Part shown: positions 16,162-24,146 of the stretch, piece after piece
How the letters are laid out: each line of letters begins with the position of its first letter
How positions within the stretch are numbered: the first letter of the stretch is position 1
Assembly (NCBI GenBank): GCA_964250225.1
Contig: CAXUEY010000008.1
Span: 1 to 64,000 of the forward strand
DNA length: 64,000 bases
Direction: 5' to 3'
Origin: Paraktedonobacter sp964250225
Lineage (GTDB): Bacteria > Chloroflexota > Ktedonobacteria > Ktedonobacterales > Ktedonobacteraceae
Translations under genes and position numbers: made by a program
The notes under the pieces: model-generated
Told to the model about the DNA's origin: nothing
Seen by the model: the letters and a program-made list of their open reading frames with translations, nothing else
Database searches by the model: none

Positions 16162-17358
16162 ATGCAAATGCCGGATCTCTACTGCCCCGAATGTGGCGCG
16201 GCTAATCTGCGGCATGCCACGATCTGTTTTGCCTGCCGCCATCCGCTTGATCCACCGCCTGCACCGGACATACCAGCCACACCTATGCAGATCGAGCTAA
16301 ACCTCTCATCCGGCTCGCTAACAATGATCCAGTTACAGCAACCCCAGCCTACAACAAATCTCTTGCACGAGCGCTACCAGGTGCTTGATAAAGTGGGTAC
16401 CGGTGGCTTTGGCGCAGTTTACAAAGCACGCGACACACTCAGGCGCAACCGCATGGTGGCAATTAAAGCTATCGAGCTAGATACCCTCAGCGCCTCGCAA
16501 GCTATTGAGGCCACCGACACCTTTAATCGCGAGTTGGGCCTGCTCTCGACGCTTGACCATCCGAATCTGCCACATGTTTATGAGCACTTTATCGACGCCA
16601 CCCACTGGTATCTGGTGATGGACTTTATCGACGGTGAACCGCTTGAAGAACGCCTGCAACAGGTCGCGGAGGGTCGTCTACCGCTGAAAGAGGTGCTCGA
16701 TCTCGCACTCCAACTCTGCAATGTGTTGCAGTATTTGCACCAGTTGAAACCACCAATTATTTTCCGCGATGTCAAACCGGCCAATATTATGCTCACACCC
16801 GGCGGCAGCCTCTATCTGATCGACTTCGGCATTGCGCGCCGTTTCAAGCCCGGCCAGAGCAAAGATACCACGCCACTCGGTTCCCCAGGCTTTGCCGCAC
16901 CCGAACAGTATGGCAAGGCGCAGACGACGCCGCGCACCGATATCTACGGGCTTGGCGCAACCCTCTATTTCCTGCTGACCGGTTACGATCCCGCCAACAC
17001 CCCTTTCCACTTGCCGCCAATCCTCTCGCTCTGTCCCACCGTACCTGAGCCACTGGCAAATCTGATTACGTCAATGCTCGCACTCGATCCGGCGCAGCGA
17101 CCCGCCAGCATCACGGATGTCCAGCGCCTGCTCCAGAGTTATGCACCACTGTCCCGCCTGGTTGTGTTGCGCCCAACACCGTCGTCCGCACCCACACCCA
17201 ATAGGGCGTATCGCATGCCAGCGATGGCACCTACACGCCGCCAACGCCTGCTACAAATTGGCAGGGTACTGATCGCGGTTATTGTTATTGGCATTGTGCT
17301 CGCCATTTGTATCCTCAGCGTCCTCAGTCCTGTACCTATACCGCATATTGGCTCATAA
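16162..17358 (+). CDS. Zinc-ribbon Ser/Thr protein kinase with C-terminal membrane anchor
   Basis: 398 residues. The N-terminus is a short zinc ribbon (YCPECGAANLRHATICFACRHPL, four Cys as CxxC...CxxC). The kinase domain runs from about 70 to 335: VGTGGFGAVYKAR, MVAIKAI, IIFRDVKPANIM, DFGIARRF, FAAPEQYG. As in its neighbour the HRD motif is FRD. One hydrophobic helix near 370-390 (VLIAVIVIGIVLAICILSVL) ends the protein with only a short outer tail, so it has no obvious sensor domain. It may act with the kinase at 12128-13621 or respond to a cytoplasmic partner through the ribbon. The start at 16162 is preferred over an upstream frame that overlaps the ino1 hairpin. Confidence 0.88.
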   Translation: MQMPDLYCPECGAANLRHATICFACRHPLDPPPAPDIPATPMQIELNLSSGSLTMIQLQQPQPTTNLLHERYQVLDKVGTGGFGAVYKARDTLRRNRMVAIKAIELDTLSASQAIEATDTFNRELGLLSTLDHPNLPHVYEHFIDATHWYLVMDFIDGEPLEERLQQVAEGRLPLKEVLDLALQLCNVLQYLHQLKPPIIFRDVKPANIMLTPGGSLYLIDFGIARRFKPGQSKDTTPLGSPGFAAPEQYGKAQTTPRTDIYGLGATLYFLLTGYDPANTPFHLPPILSLCPTVPEPLANLITSMLALDPAQRPASITDVQRLLQSYAPLSRLVVLRPTPSSAPTPNRAYRMPAMAPTRRQRLLQIGRVLIAVIVIGIVLAICILSVLSPVPIPHIGS

Positions 17359-17459
17359 ACGCTTCTCTGCCCCGTCAAACGTGCTACAATAACTGCTAGC
17401 ACCGCCTGCTCACACGGGCCGCGTCAGGATAACGTTCATACGCAGCAAGGAACACGTTC

Positions 17460-18941
17460 ATGGCAGATCAGTCCACCATACTCGCGCTCGACATCGGCAC
17501 CTCTTCTACACGCGCCATCCTCTATGATGCCAGCGGTACACCCGTCCCTGATATGTGTACCCAACAAACGTACTCGCTCACAACCTCACACGAAGGCGAA
17601 GCCTCGGTTGATGCGGATTTCCTGGTCGAACTGGTGGCACGCACTATCGATGAGATACTGCACAAAGCGGGAGAGCGCGCCGGACACATCATCGGCGTGG
17701 CAACCTCAGCCTTCTGGCATACGTTTGTGCCGCTGGATGCCACTGGCCGTCCACTCATGCCGCTGCTGACCTGGGAGGACACGCGTCCGCAGCAGGCGGC
17801 AACCGACCTGCGCGCTCGCCTCGATGAGCACGCGATCCACCAGCGCACAGGAGTATGCCTGCACACCAGTTACTGGCCCGCGAAGCTCACCTGGCTGGCC
17901 AGCACGCAGCCCGAAATCGCTACGCGCGCAGCCCAGTATGTCTCATTCGCCGAATATCTCTACACGCGTTTCCTGGGCCGCGCCGACTGTAGCCTCTCAA
18001 CAGCCTCCGGTACCGGTCTACTCAACACGCGCACCCACACCTGGGATACAGAATTGCTCACCTCTCTGCACATCTCGCCCACTCAATTGCCTGCATTATG
18101 CGACCTGCCCGATACCCAGCAAGGTTTGACACCTGAATTTTCCACGCGCTGGCCCGCGCTTAAAAACGTTCCCTGGTTCCCGGCGGTTGGGGATGGAGCT
18201 GCCGCGAACGTGGGCTCCAATTGCGCGACACTCTCCACCTGGGCTGTGACTATAGGAACATCCAGCGCCATGCGCGTAGTTGTGCCGCCTGAACAGGTCG
18301 TGTCTCAGCAGGGACTCTGGCTCTACGCCATCGATCAGCGCCGCGCCCTGCTGGGAAGCGCGCTCAGCGAGGGCGGCAATCTGCTGGCCTGGCTGCAACA
18401 CACCCTGCAACTGCCCGACGTGGCTGCACTCGACGACCAACTGGCCCGCCTGGTCCCGGCGGCACACAGCCTGACCATCCTGCCTATGCTCACAGGGGAA
18501 CGCGGCCCCGGCTGGCACGCGCGCGCCACTATGACCATCTCCGGGCTGACGGTACATACCACACCCGCTGAAATCGCGCTTGCGACCCTCGAAGCCCTCG
18601 TCTTCCAGCTCAGCCGCGTCTACGACCAGCTCACCGACGAACTCGCCGGGCAGGTCACGCACCCCCGCCTGATCGCCAGCGGCGCGGCTCTGCTCAACTC
18701 ATCAATCCTGCCGCACATCCTGGCCGATACACTCAATTGCCCCATCGAACTCAATAAGGCCAGCGAAGCCTCGGCACGTGGCGCGGCTCTCCTGGCCCTG
18801 GAAGCGCTGGGACTCCTGCCCGATCTCGCGCAACTCGCGCCCACACCGACCAGCATTGTGCGACCCGATCTGGAGAAGCACGCGATCTATGCGGAGGCGC
18901 GTGAGCGGCAGCAGAAATTGTACGAGATGATTATAGAGTGA
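17460..18941 (+). CDS. FGGY-family carbohydrate kinase (gluconokinase/xylulokinase-like)
   Basis: 493 residues, typical FGGY length. The N-terminal phosphate-binding motif LALDIGTSSTRAILYDASG, the substrate loop TWEDTRPQQA, the second nucleotide motif TIGTSSAMR, and the C-terminal ASGAALLNSSILPHILADTLNCPIE with ASARGAALLALEALG are all seen. Such enzymes phosphorylate a sugar or sugar acid with ATP. The pattern is closest to gluconate or xylulose kinases, but the substrate is inference. AAGGAA precedes the ATG. A PLP lyase gene follows after 16 bases, so the two are probably co-transcribed. Confidence 0.85.
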   Translation: MADQSTILALDIGTSSTRAILYDASGTPVPDMCTQQTYSLTTSHEGEASVDADFLVELVARTIDEILHKAGERAGHIIGVATSAFWHTFVPLDATGRPLMPLLTWEDTRPQQAATDLRARLDEHAIHQRTGVCLHTSYWPAKLTWLASTQPEIATRAAQYVSFAEYLYTRFLGRADCSLSTASGTGLLNTRTHTWDTELLTSLHISPTQLPALCDLPDTQQGLTPEFSTRWPALKNVPWFPAVGDGAAANVGSNCATLSTWAVTIGTSSAMRVVVPPEQVVSQQGLWLYAIDQRRALLGSALSEGGNLLAWLQHTLQLPDVAALDDQLARLVPAAHSLTILPMLTGERGPGWHARATMTISGLTVHTTPAEIALATLEALVFQLSRVYDQLTDELAGQVTHPRLIASGAALLNSSILPHILADTLNCPIELNKASEASARGAALLALEALGLLPDLAQLAPTPTSIVRPDLEKHAIYAEARERQQKLYEMIIE

Positions 18942-18957
18942 AAAAGAGGAACACAGC

Positions 18958-20052
18958 ATGTCATTTCCCAATCCTGAACTGCGAGCCAGTTGTCAGCATT
19001 TTCTATCAGGACACCTTCCCAGAACGCAGCGAACCTGGCTGGCGGATCTGGCAACCTCACCGCTGGCCGAGTTGCGCCTGGATGTCTATAACGAAGGGCC
19101 TGCTATCGCCCTCCTGGAAGGAGAAGTGGCAACTCTCCTGGGGAAAGAGGCGGCGCTTTTCGTTCATAAGGGTGTAGTGGCCCAGCAGATGGCCCTGCGC
19201 GCCTGGACTGATCGCTCTGGAAAGCGCGCTGTCGCGCTACACCCGAAGAGTCATATCGAGCTGGATGAGCGTCAGGCCTACGAACGGCTGCATCCACTCG
19301 TTGGACTATGCGCGGGTGCAGACCACCGTCCCTTCACGCTCCAGGAACTCAAAGCGCTCCACGAACCTTGCGGCGCTATCGTCATCGAGCTACCCCTGAG
19401 ACGCGCAGGGTACAAACTATTGCCCTGGGAAGAGCTGGTTGCGATCTCTGCATGGGCACGCGAACAGGGCATCCCCCTGCATTTTGACGGAGCGCGTCTA
19501 TGGGAGTGCGCCCCTTTTTATGGACGCTCCTACGCCGAGATTGCGGCCCTTGCCGATTCGGTCTATGTCTCTTTCTACAAAGGTCTGGGCGGGCTGGCAG
19601 GGTGCATCCTGGCTGGCCCGGCGGACTTTATCGAGGAGACGCGTGCCTGGCATATCCGCCTGGGAGGGAGCCTCTACACAGTTTTCCCCTATATCCTGGC
19701 CGCCTACGACGGGCTGCATCACCATCTCCCCAAAATGGAGGCATACGTTGCGCGAGCACGCGAGGTGAGCGCCGCACTCGCGCACCTGCCAGGTGTGATG
19801 ATTGTGCCCGATCCACCGCATACCAACGCCTTCCAGATCTATTTGCCCACCACTCGTGAAAAGCTGCAAAAAGCCGCCGAGAAGCTGGCAAAAACGGAGC
19901 GTCTCTGGCTCTTCAGCAGCTTTATGGAAACGACCTTTCCTGCCTTAACCATGAGTGAGATCACAATAGGTGAAGCAGCAGAACAGTGGACGACAGAAGA
20001 GATCGTCATCGCACTGCAACAACTGCTTGATTATACAAGAGATGATCTATAA
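18958..20052 (+). CDS. Threonine aldolase / beta-eliminating lyase-like PLP enzyme
   Basis: 364 residues with a fold-type I PLP enzyme layout of the beta-eliminating lyase group: FVHKGVVAQQMALRAW near the start, ELPLRRAGYKLLPWEEL, HFDGARLWECAPFYG (PLP-binding Asp), and YVSFYKGLGGLAGCIL carrying the Schiff-base lysine. Threonine aldolases split threonine or allo-threonine into glycine and acetaldehyde. This member differs enough in the substrate loops that another beta-hydroxy amino acid is possible. It lies directly behind the FGGY kinase gene. A small hairpin at 20141-20160 lies between it and the convergent GDSL gene. Confidence 0.82.
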   Translation: MSFPNPELRASCQHFLSGHLPRTQRTWLADLATSPLAELRLDVYNEGPAIALLEGEVATLLGKEAALFVHKGVVAQQMALRAWTDRSGKRAVALHPKSHIELDERQAYERLHPLVGLCAGADHRPFTLQELKALHEPCGAIVIELPLRRAGYKLLPWEELVAISAWAREQGIPLHFDGARLWECAPFYGRSYAEIAALADSVYVSFYKGLGGLAGCILAGPADFIEETRAWHIRLGGSLYTVFPYILAAYDGLHHHLPKMEAYVARAREVSAALAHLPGVMIVPDPPHTNAFQIYLPTTREKLQKAAEKLAKTERLWLFSSFMETTFPALTMSEITIGEAAEQWTTEEIVIALQQLLDYTRDDL

Positions 20053-20140
20053 GTATTTTCTCACAAATTGAGCTGAGAACAAGCTATCTGTAGGCATCCC
20101 TGGATAACGAGCTTCTCGCCCATAGGAAACCAACATCGAC

Positions 20141-20160
20141 CTGTACCACACAGGGTACAG
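20141..20160. terminator. Small hairpin between convergent genes
   Basis: CTGTACC (20141-20147) pairs with GGTACAG (20154-20160) in the 141-base gap between the convergent PLP lyase and GDSL lipase genes. Confidence 0.4.
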
Positions 20161-20193
20161 ATCAATGTCCTGAGTGAAACCAGTTAGGAGAGA

Positions 20194-21027
20194 TCAGTAG
20201 CCAGCCGCCTGCTCAAATGCGCTGGCCATCGCGCTATACCCGGCGTCGCGCGCGTGAATATCTTTGAAAGTGCTACAGATCCAGGTGAAGGAGCAGGTGT
20301 TGGGATCGGGCGTGGCCGCCCCGCCAAAGGGCGCGAAGACATCGACGAGGGTGGCAAAGCCGGCGGCGTCGGTAGCCAGGTGCTGGTTGAGTTCCTGCAC
20401 ATAGGGGACCGAAGCTGGACAGCTATTCTGGAAAGGATCGTAGTAGTCCATCAAGAGCACATCGCTGGTGAGCTGGTCATTGACGGTCAGGGCCGCGATC
20501 AGTTGTGGCAGAATGACCTGGGTCAGATTGGTATCCATCGTGGCCAGATCGGTTTCCCAGTTCGCGTTGACGAGACAGGTTGAGGCGTTGATATCCTTAA
20601 TGACATCATTGGCCCCGATATCCAGCGTTACCGGACTGACCTGACCCGCGTATTTGTGCAGATATTTCAGGATCGCTGGGAGTTGTGGGCCAGTATACAC
20701 GTATTTGCGCAAGAGTGGATAGGGGCAGCCGCCTTTGATCATCGTCACCGTCGTCTCACCGGGACAGGCCAGGTTATCGTAATGTTGCACGCCGTGCCCC
20801 TTGAGATCGCGAAAAAAGTCGCTTGAGTATCCCTCAGCCCAGTTAAAATCTGGCTGGTAGCCAAAGGCCAGCGAGTCGCCAATAGCCAGGTAGAAGGATT
20901 TTGGTCCTACCGGGACAAGACGATGGCGCGTAGTGGCGTGCGCCGCTGGCGCTACCAGCAGCCTCAGAGAGAGCACAAGAGCGATAAGCGCGCTGATGCG
21001 CAGAAAACGAGTAGTGTTGCCTTGCAT
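20194..21027 (-). CDS. Secreted SGNH/GDSL hydrolase
   Basis: 277 residues with a signal peptide (FLRISALIALVLSLRLLVAPAAHA, cleavage after AHA). The SGNH blocks are present: AIGDSLAFGYQPDF (nucleophile Ser), LDIGANDVIK (block III Asn), and DIHARDAGYSAMA near the C-terminus carrying the Asp-x-x-His pair. It should be an exported esterase or lipase acting on lipid or acylated polysaccharide. The many Cys (ACPGET, GGCPYP, STCLV, NSCPAS, CSFTWICST) suggest disulfides outside the cell. The ATG at 21027 is chosen because AGAGGGAA lies just upstream; the ATG 18 bases earlier is inside that site. Confidence 0.88.
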   Translation of the reverse strand: MQGNTTRFLRISALIALVLSLRLLVAPAAHATTRHRLVPVGPKSFYLAIGDSLAFGYQPDFNWAEGYSSDFFRDLKGHGVQHYDNLACPGETTVTMIKGGCPYPLLRKYVYTGPQLPAILKYLHKYAGQVSPVTLDIGANDVIKDINASTCLVNANWETDLATMDTNLTQVILPQLIAALTVNDQLTSDVLLMDYYDPFQNSCPASVPYVQELNQHLATDAAGFATLVDVFAPFGGAATPDPNTCSFTWICSTFKDIHARDAGYSAMASAFEQAAGY

Positions 21028-21112
21028 ACCATTTCCCTCTTCCATCAGAAACGCAGCATGCGATCATGCGCGTCAGGCAAACGACGGTGAAGCATTTGTA
21101 CATTCTATTTCC

Positions 21113-21118
21113 AGTATA
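21113..21118 (-). promoter_or_regulatory. -10 box of the GDSL hydrolase gene
   Basis: TATACT on the minus strand, 86 bases before the start at 21027. No convincing -35 hexamer at the expected distance. Confidence 0.35.
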
Positions 21119-21163
21119 GACCGCGCTACAACATCTGTGTACCCACCTCCCGCCAGAACAAAA

Positions 21164-21193
21164 AGGAGAGCAACACCGCGGTGTTGCTCTCCT
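21164..21193 (-). terminator. Rho-independent terminator of the secreted Cys-rich protein gene
   Basis: A perfect 30-base palindrome (15-bp arms, AGGAGAGCAACACCG and its complement). On the minus strand it is followed by a TTTTTG run, the classic intrinsic terminator layout, 22 bases past the stop of the 21215-22735 gene. Confidence 0.8.
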
Positions 21194-21214
21194 CCTGTTT
21201 ATTCACGCCTGAGT

Positions 21215-22735
21215 TCACGGACAGGGGTTCGGACGCACGCCGCTGTCGGCGGTGCCGAAGAACCAGGCAAGATCGGGGCCGCCATACTGGGCATCGCGAC
21301 CAAAATCATTGATTGTGGAACCGCGAATGTCATTACCAAAGGTCAGGACGCAGTGTGAGCCGTAGCCCGACTGGGCATAGAAGGGGTAGAAGGTTGCTCC
21401 AGGCGGCGGCACGGTACAATCGCTGCCGTTGTCCTTGCAATTTGGCTCAGTCGAAAGCACCTCTGTCTGGAAGATCAGCGAGCTATACTCGTGGCTGTAT
21501 GCGCCGTCCCCCTCGTCATAGGCGAAGGCGAGATCATCGTCGCGACCAGAGTAACTACGCGGTGGATGGATCAGCGCGGGCGTAGCGGTGTTGCGCGTAC
21601 CATCAGGCCAGTCAGCCTGGTAGGAGTTGCCATCGTAGTCGGTATCGTTAGCGGTACAGCCGGGGATCAGTGGACCAGAGAAGCAGGAGCCATCGTCGGC
21701 ATCGTTATCAGCAGCCTCAAAATGCCCAACCTCGTAGGCAATACCAATGTTGGCTTGCAGAAAGGTCCAGGAGACGACATTATGCAGTTTCGCGGTACTA
21801 AACTCAGGGTGGAATGAGAAGTTTGTAGGCGCGCATGTGTTCACATCCAGGCTCTGGAAGGCGTTCGCAGCACTGGCAACCATATAGCCGGTTTGATGGG
21901 TGCTTCGATCATGCAGCACATTGATGACTCCATTGGGCGTATCGTGCATGGTAATCTCGATATCGTCACCCTGGTTCATCAAGAGCGTCTGCGTGTTGGG
22001 CGTAAAGGTTGCGTTGGTGGCGCTGGCTGGTCCTGGCGGGCCAGTGGGAATGCCATCGCGCTGGATAAAGGCGAAGTTAGCTGGCTCGGTGCAGTTGGGG
22101 TTGCAGGTTGGAGCAGCCGGATCGCACTTGAAACTATCAATAGTCATAGCCGCGCACCAGTGGGTCGCATCACAGCTCAACTGAGTGAGATAGGGATAGA
22201 AGCCGGGCGGATAGAATTGCAGTTCCAGAATAGCGGACCCGGCCACCGAGGGGTCGTTCGAGAACTGCGAGGGCGGGTTCTTGTCGCTATCGGGCGTGCA
22301 GGGCTTCAGCGGGTAGGACGACGACTCGCACAGCGACATGCTGAACCAGAAGGTCGCGGCATTCTGAAAACTCTGAGTCGCGGGCAGAGGATGTTCTCTG
22401 GGCAGCGTGATATGCCAGCGCACATTATTGCCAGAACCAGGCCGGTTCGATAAAAACTGCGAACTGGGTTCATCATGGCCAATGTAATGGCCATTGTCCT
22501 CGCCACGCTCGCCATGAAGACCGGTCATGTCCGCGCAGGGAAAATTGCGTTTGACCGCCTGCTGAATTGGGCTATAACCATTGCAGTCCAGTTCACCACG
22601 CGGTGCGAATTGGGGGCCAGCCGCGTGTGTGACAGGCGGCTGAAGCGTAGAAACAGCCAGCGAGAGAGAGACCACGGCAATCAGGGCCAGAGAAAACCGG
22701 GTCAGAATACCGTTGGCGCGAAAGAAGGTTCTCAT
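21215..22735 (-). CDS. Secreted cysteine-rich protein of unknown function
   Basis: 506 residues; I do not recognise the family. A signal peptide (RFSLALIAVVSLSLAVSTLQPPVTHA) is clear. The mature part is rich in Asn, Asp, Pro and Cys (for example CDATHWCAAMTIDSFKCDPAAPTCNPNC and NVNTCAPTNFSF), fitting a disulfide-stabilised extracellular beta protein. Acidic stretches (NDADDGSCF, TANDTDYDGNSYQ) may bind Ca2+. It shares strand and setting with the secreted GDSL hydrolase, but each has its own signals. The ATG at 22735 is fixed by AAGGAGAG upstream; the longer frame starts in non-coding sequence. Confidence 0.8.
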   Translation of the reverse strand: MRTFFRANGILTRFSLALIAVVSLSLAVSTLQPPVTHAAGPQFAPRGELDCNGYSPIQQAVKRNFPCADMTGLHGERGEDNGHYIGHDEPSSQFLSNRPGSGNNVRWHITLPREHPLPATQSFQNAATFWFSMSLCESSSYPLKPCTPDSDKNPPSQFSNDPSVAGSAILELQFYPPGFYPYLTQLSCDATHWCAAMTIDSFKCDPAAPTCNPNCTEPANFAFIQRDGIPTGPPGPASATNATFTPNTQTLLMNQGDDIEITMHDTPNGVINVLHDRSTHQTGYMVASAANAFQSLDVNTCAPTNFSFHPEFSTAKLHNVVSWTFLQANIGIAYEVGHFEAADNDADDGSCFSGPLIPGCTANDTDYDGNSYQADWPDGTRNTATPALIHPPRSYSGRDDDLAFAYDEGDGAYSHEYSSLIFQTEVLSTEPNCKDNGSDCTVPPPGATFYPFYAQSGYGSHCVLTFGNDIRGSTINDFGRDAQYGGPDLAWFFGTADSGVRPNPCP

Positions 22736-23548
22736 GGGCACAACTCTCCTTGTGAGGATACTCTTCTTCACACAAATATATGTGGATACTCCAATTTTAA
22801 GGAGCGCGCGCTCAAAAAGATAGGTTTTGCCCATGCCATAGCACATATGGGTCTAGAAGGCTAGACAAGTTAAGGCCCTTGAGTATGAATGGAACGAAAA
22901 ACCACGCTAAGGAATTTACTCTTTTATGACTGTGATGAGAACACAACGCTAGAGTGTCCAGAGGCCATGTTGATCTGAAACTCTTTTGGGATGATCAACG
23001 TACCAACTCTGAAGCTTAGAAACATTCTAAGCTTCCAGGCGTTTGTTACTTCAGGTCACATCGTGATGAGAAAGTACATACTTATGTATACCTCTCTACC
23101 TATGGTCCCACGCCCCAGGTATCTACCGGCCATTGTCCCTCTTGTTGGCACTCTCAATCACTCAGCGAGGAAACTCTTGATTGCCACGATAGAGGCACCT
23201 GATCATGTCTGTGGTCAAGCCCTCCGTATTGGGTATACAGGCAGCTTACCAACGGATCTTGCGCTCTATCGCTTGCGAGTCAAGTCTCGTCCTGAACTTG
23301 TCGCCGTGACCCTTCCTGGCCTCTTCATCCTTGAAGACGGTGTCTTTTGTGAGCATCTCTGATTTTTTTCAGAGTAAAGCGAACTCCATTCTTCATTCCC
23401 TCTTCCCTCGATTGGTGACGCAGAGCTGTATCTCGAACTTGAGGGGCTATTTACAACTCTATTGGGATACCAGGGCTGCACATGCAGGAAATGGCTGGAA
23501 CGGAGAAAATTACTCACGGGTATGTGAAATATAATGAAAGGAAAACAG
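22736..23548. other. Intergenic region with decayed coding traces
   Basis: About 800 bases without a firm gene. A frame at 22991-23362 (123 codons) has no ribosome site and no recognisable motif. A 36-codon open tail ending at the TGA 23524-23526 reads DAELYLELEGLF...CTCRKWLERRKLL and looks like the end of a lost gene. A TAA lies just upstream in that frame. Confidence 0.4.
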
Positions 23549-23956
23549 ATGCACGAACAAGGAAAACAACAACATATTCCGGTCAAAGTCTACCGCACTG
23601 ATGATCGCGTGATGATTGCAGCTCCGATGGCTGGACTGGAACCCGAAAACATTCGGGTCGAAGTCACTGACGATGGTCGCCTTATTCTTCATGGAGACGA
23701 GCGCGCGCTCCTCAAGGAGGTCAAAGAACTGTTGCTCGATGAATGGAGTGTGGGCGCCTATCACCGCGAACTCACACTCTCCGTCCCGGTCAATGCCGTG
23801 TGTGCTAATGTTACTTATGGCAATGGCGTGCTGATGGTGACGTTACCCATTAGCGACCAGACCTCCCCTGCTCGACTGACGCTCGAACGGGTTACACCCA
23901 CTCACGGTGAACATAGAGGCAATGCTGGCCATCACGCGACCTGTGTGCAGACGTGA
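23549..23956 (+). CDS. Small heat-shock protein, Hsp20/alpha-crystallin family
   Basis: 135 residues. The alpha-crystallin domain is visible: PVKVYRTDDRVMIAAPMAGLEPENIRVEV, DGRLILHGDE, YHRELTLSVPVNA and the closing NGVLMVTLPISDQ, where the usual A-x-x-x-n-GvL motif appears as NVTYGNGVL. Such proteins are ATP-independent holdases that bind unfolding proteins. The tail is short and lacks a clear IxI motif. The ATG at 23549 is preferred (AAAGGA at 23537-23542); the ATG at 23534 lies before that site. Upstream and downstream sequence holds remnants of other genes, so this may be a survivor in a decayed block. Confidence 0.85.
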   Translation: MHEQGKQQHIPVKVYRTDDRVMIAAPMAGLEPENIRVEVTDDGRLILHGDERALLKEVKELLLDEWSVGAYHRELTLSVPVNAVCANVTYGNGVLMVTLPISDQTSPARLTLERVTPTHGEHRGNAGHHATCVQT

Positions 23957-23962
23957 CCGCGC

Positions 23963-24097
23963 GTGCTCCTGATCGCAGGCACGTGTCTTCCGGCAAAGAC
24001 AGTAATCTGGACAGCAGGTGTCGCTGCTTCTCCTGATGGGAAATGGCTGCATGCGGAGGTGGATCGTGCTGGTCGGGTCAAGGTCATGTATGAGTAG
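23963..24097 (+). pseudogene. Fragment of a type II NADH dehydrogenase (pyridine-nucleotide disulfide oxidoreductase)
   Basis: In one frame the stretch reads LPAKTVIWTAGVAASPDGKW, then LHAEVDRAGRVKVMYE and a stop. This closely follows the conserved NDH-2 segment (DTVIWTAGV.ASP..K.L..E.DRAGRVKV). The rest of the enzyme, including both dinucleotide-binding motifs, is absent on both sides. It has no start, no ribosome site and a premature TAG, so it is a remnant. It sits between Hsp20 and the pseudo-ATPase gene. Confidence 0.6.
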
Positions 24098-24146
24098 TAC
24101 CGCTTCATTGATCGTCCTGAGAGAGGCTAGAAAAGGGAACAGACGC

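Noticed and set aside
22991..23362. 123-codon frame as a gene
   Set aside because: No ribosome site, no motif, odd composition; kept only as part of the decayed region.
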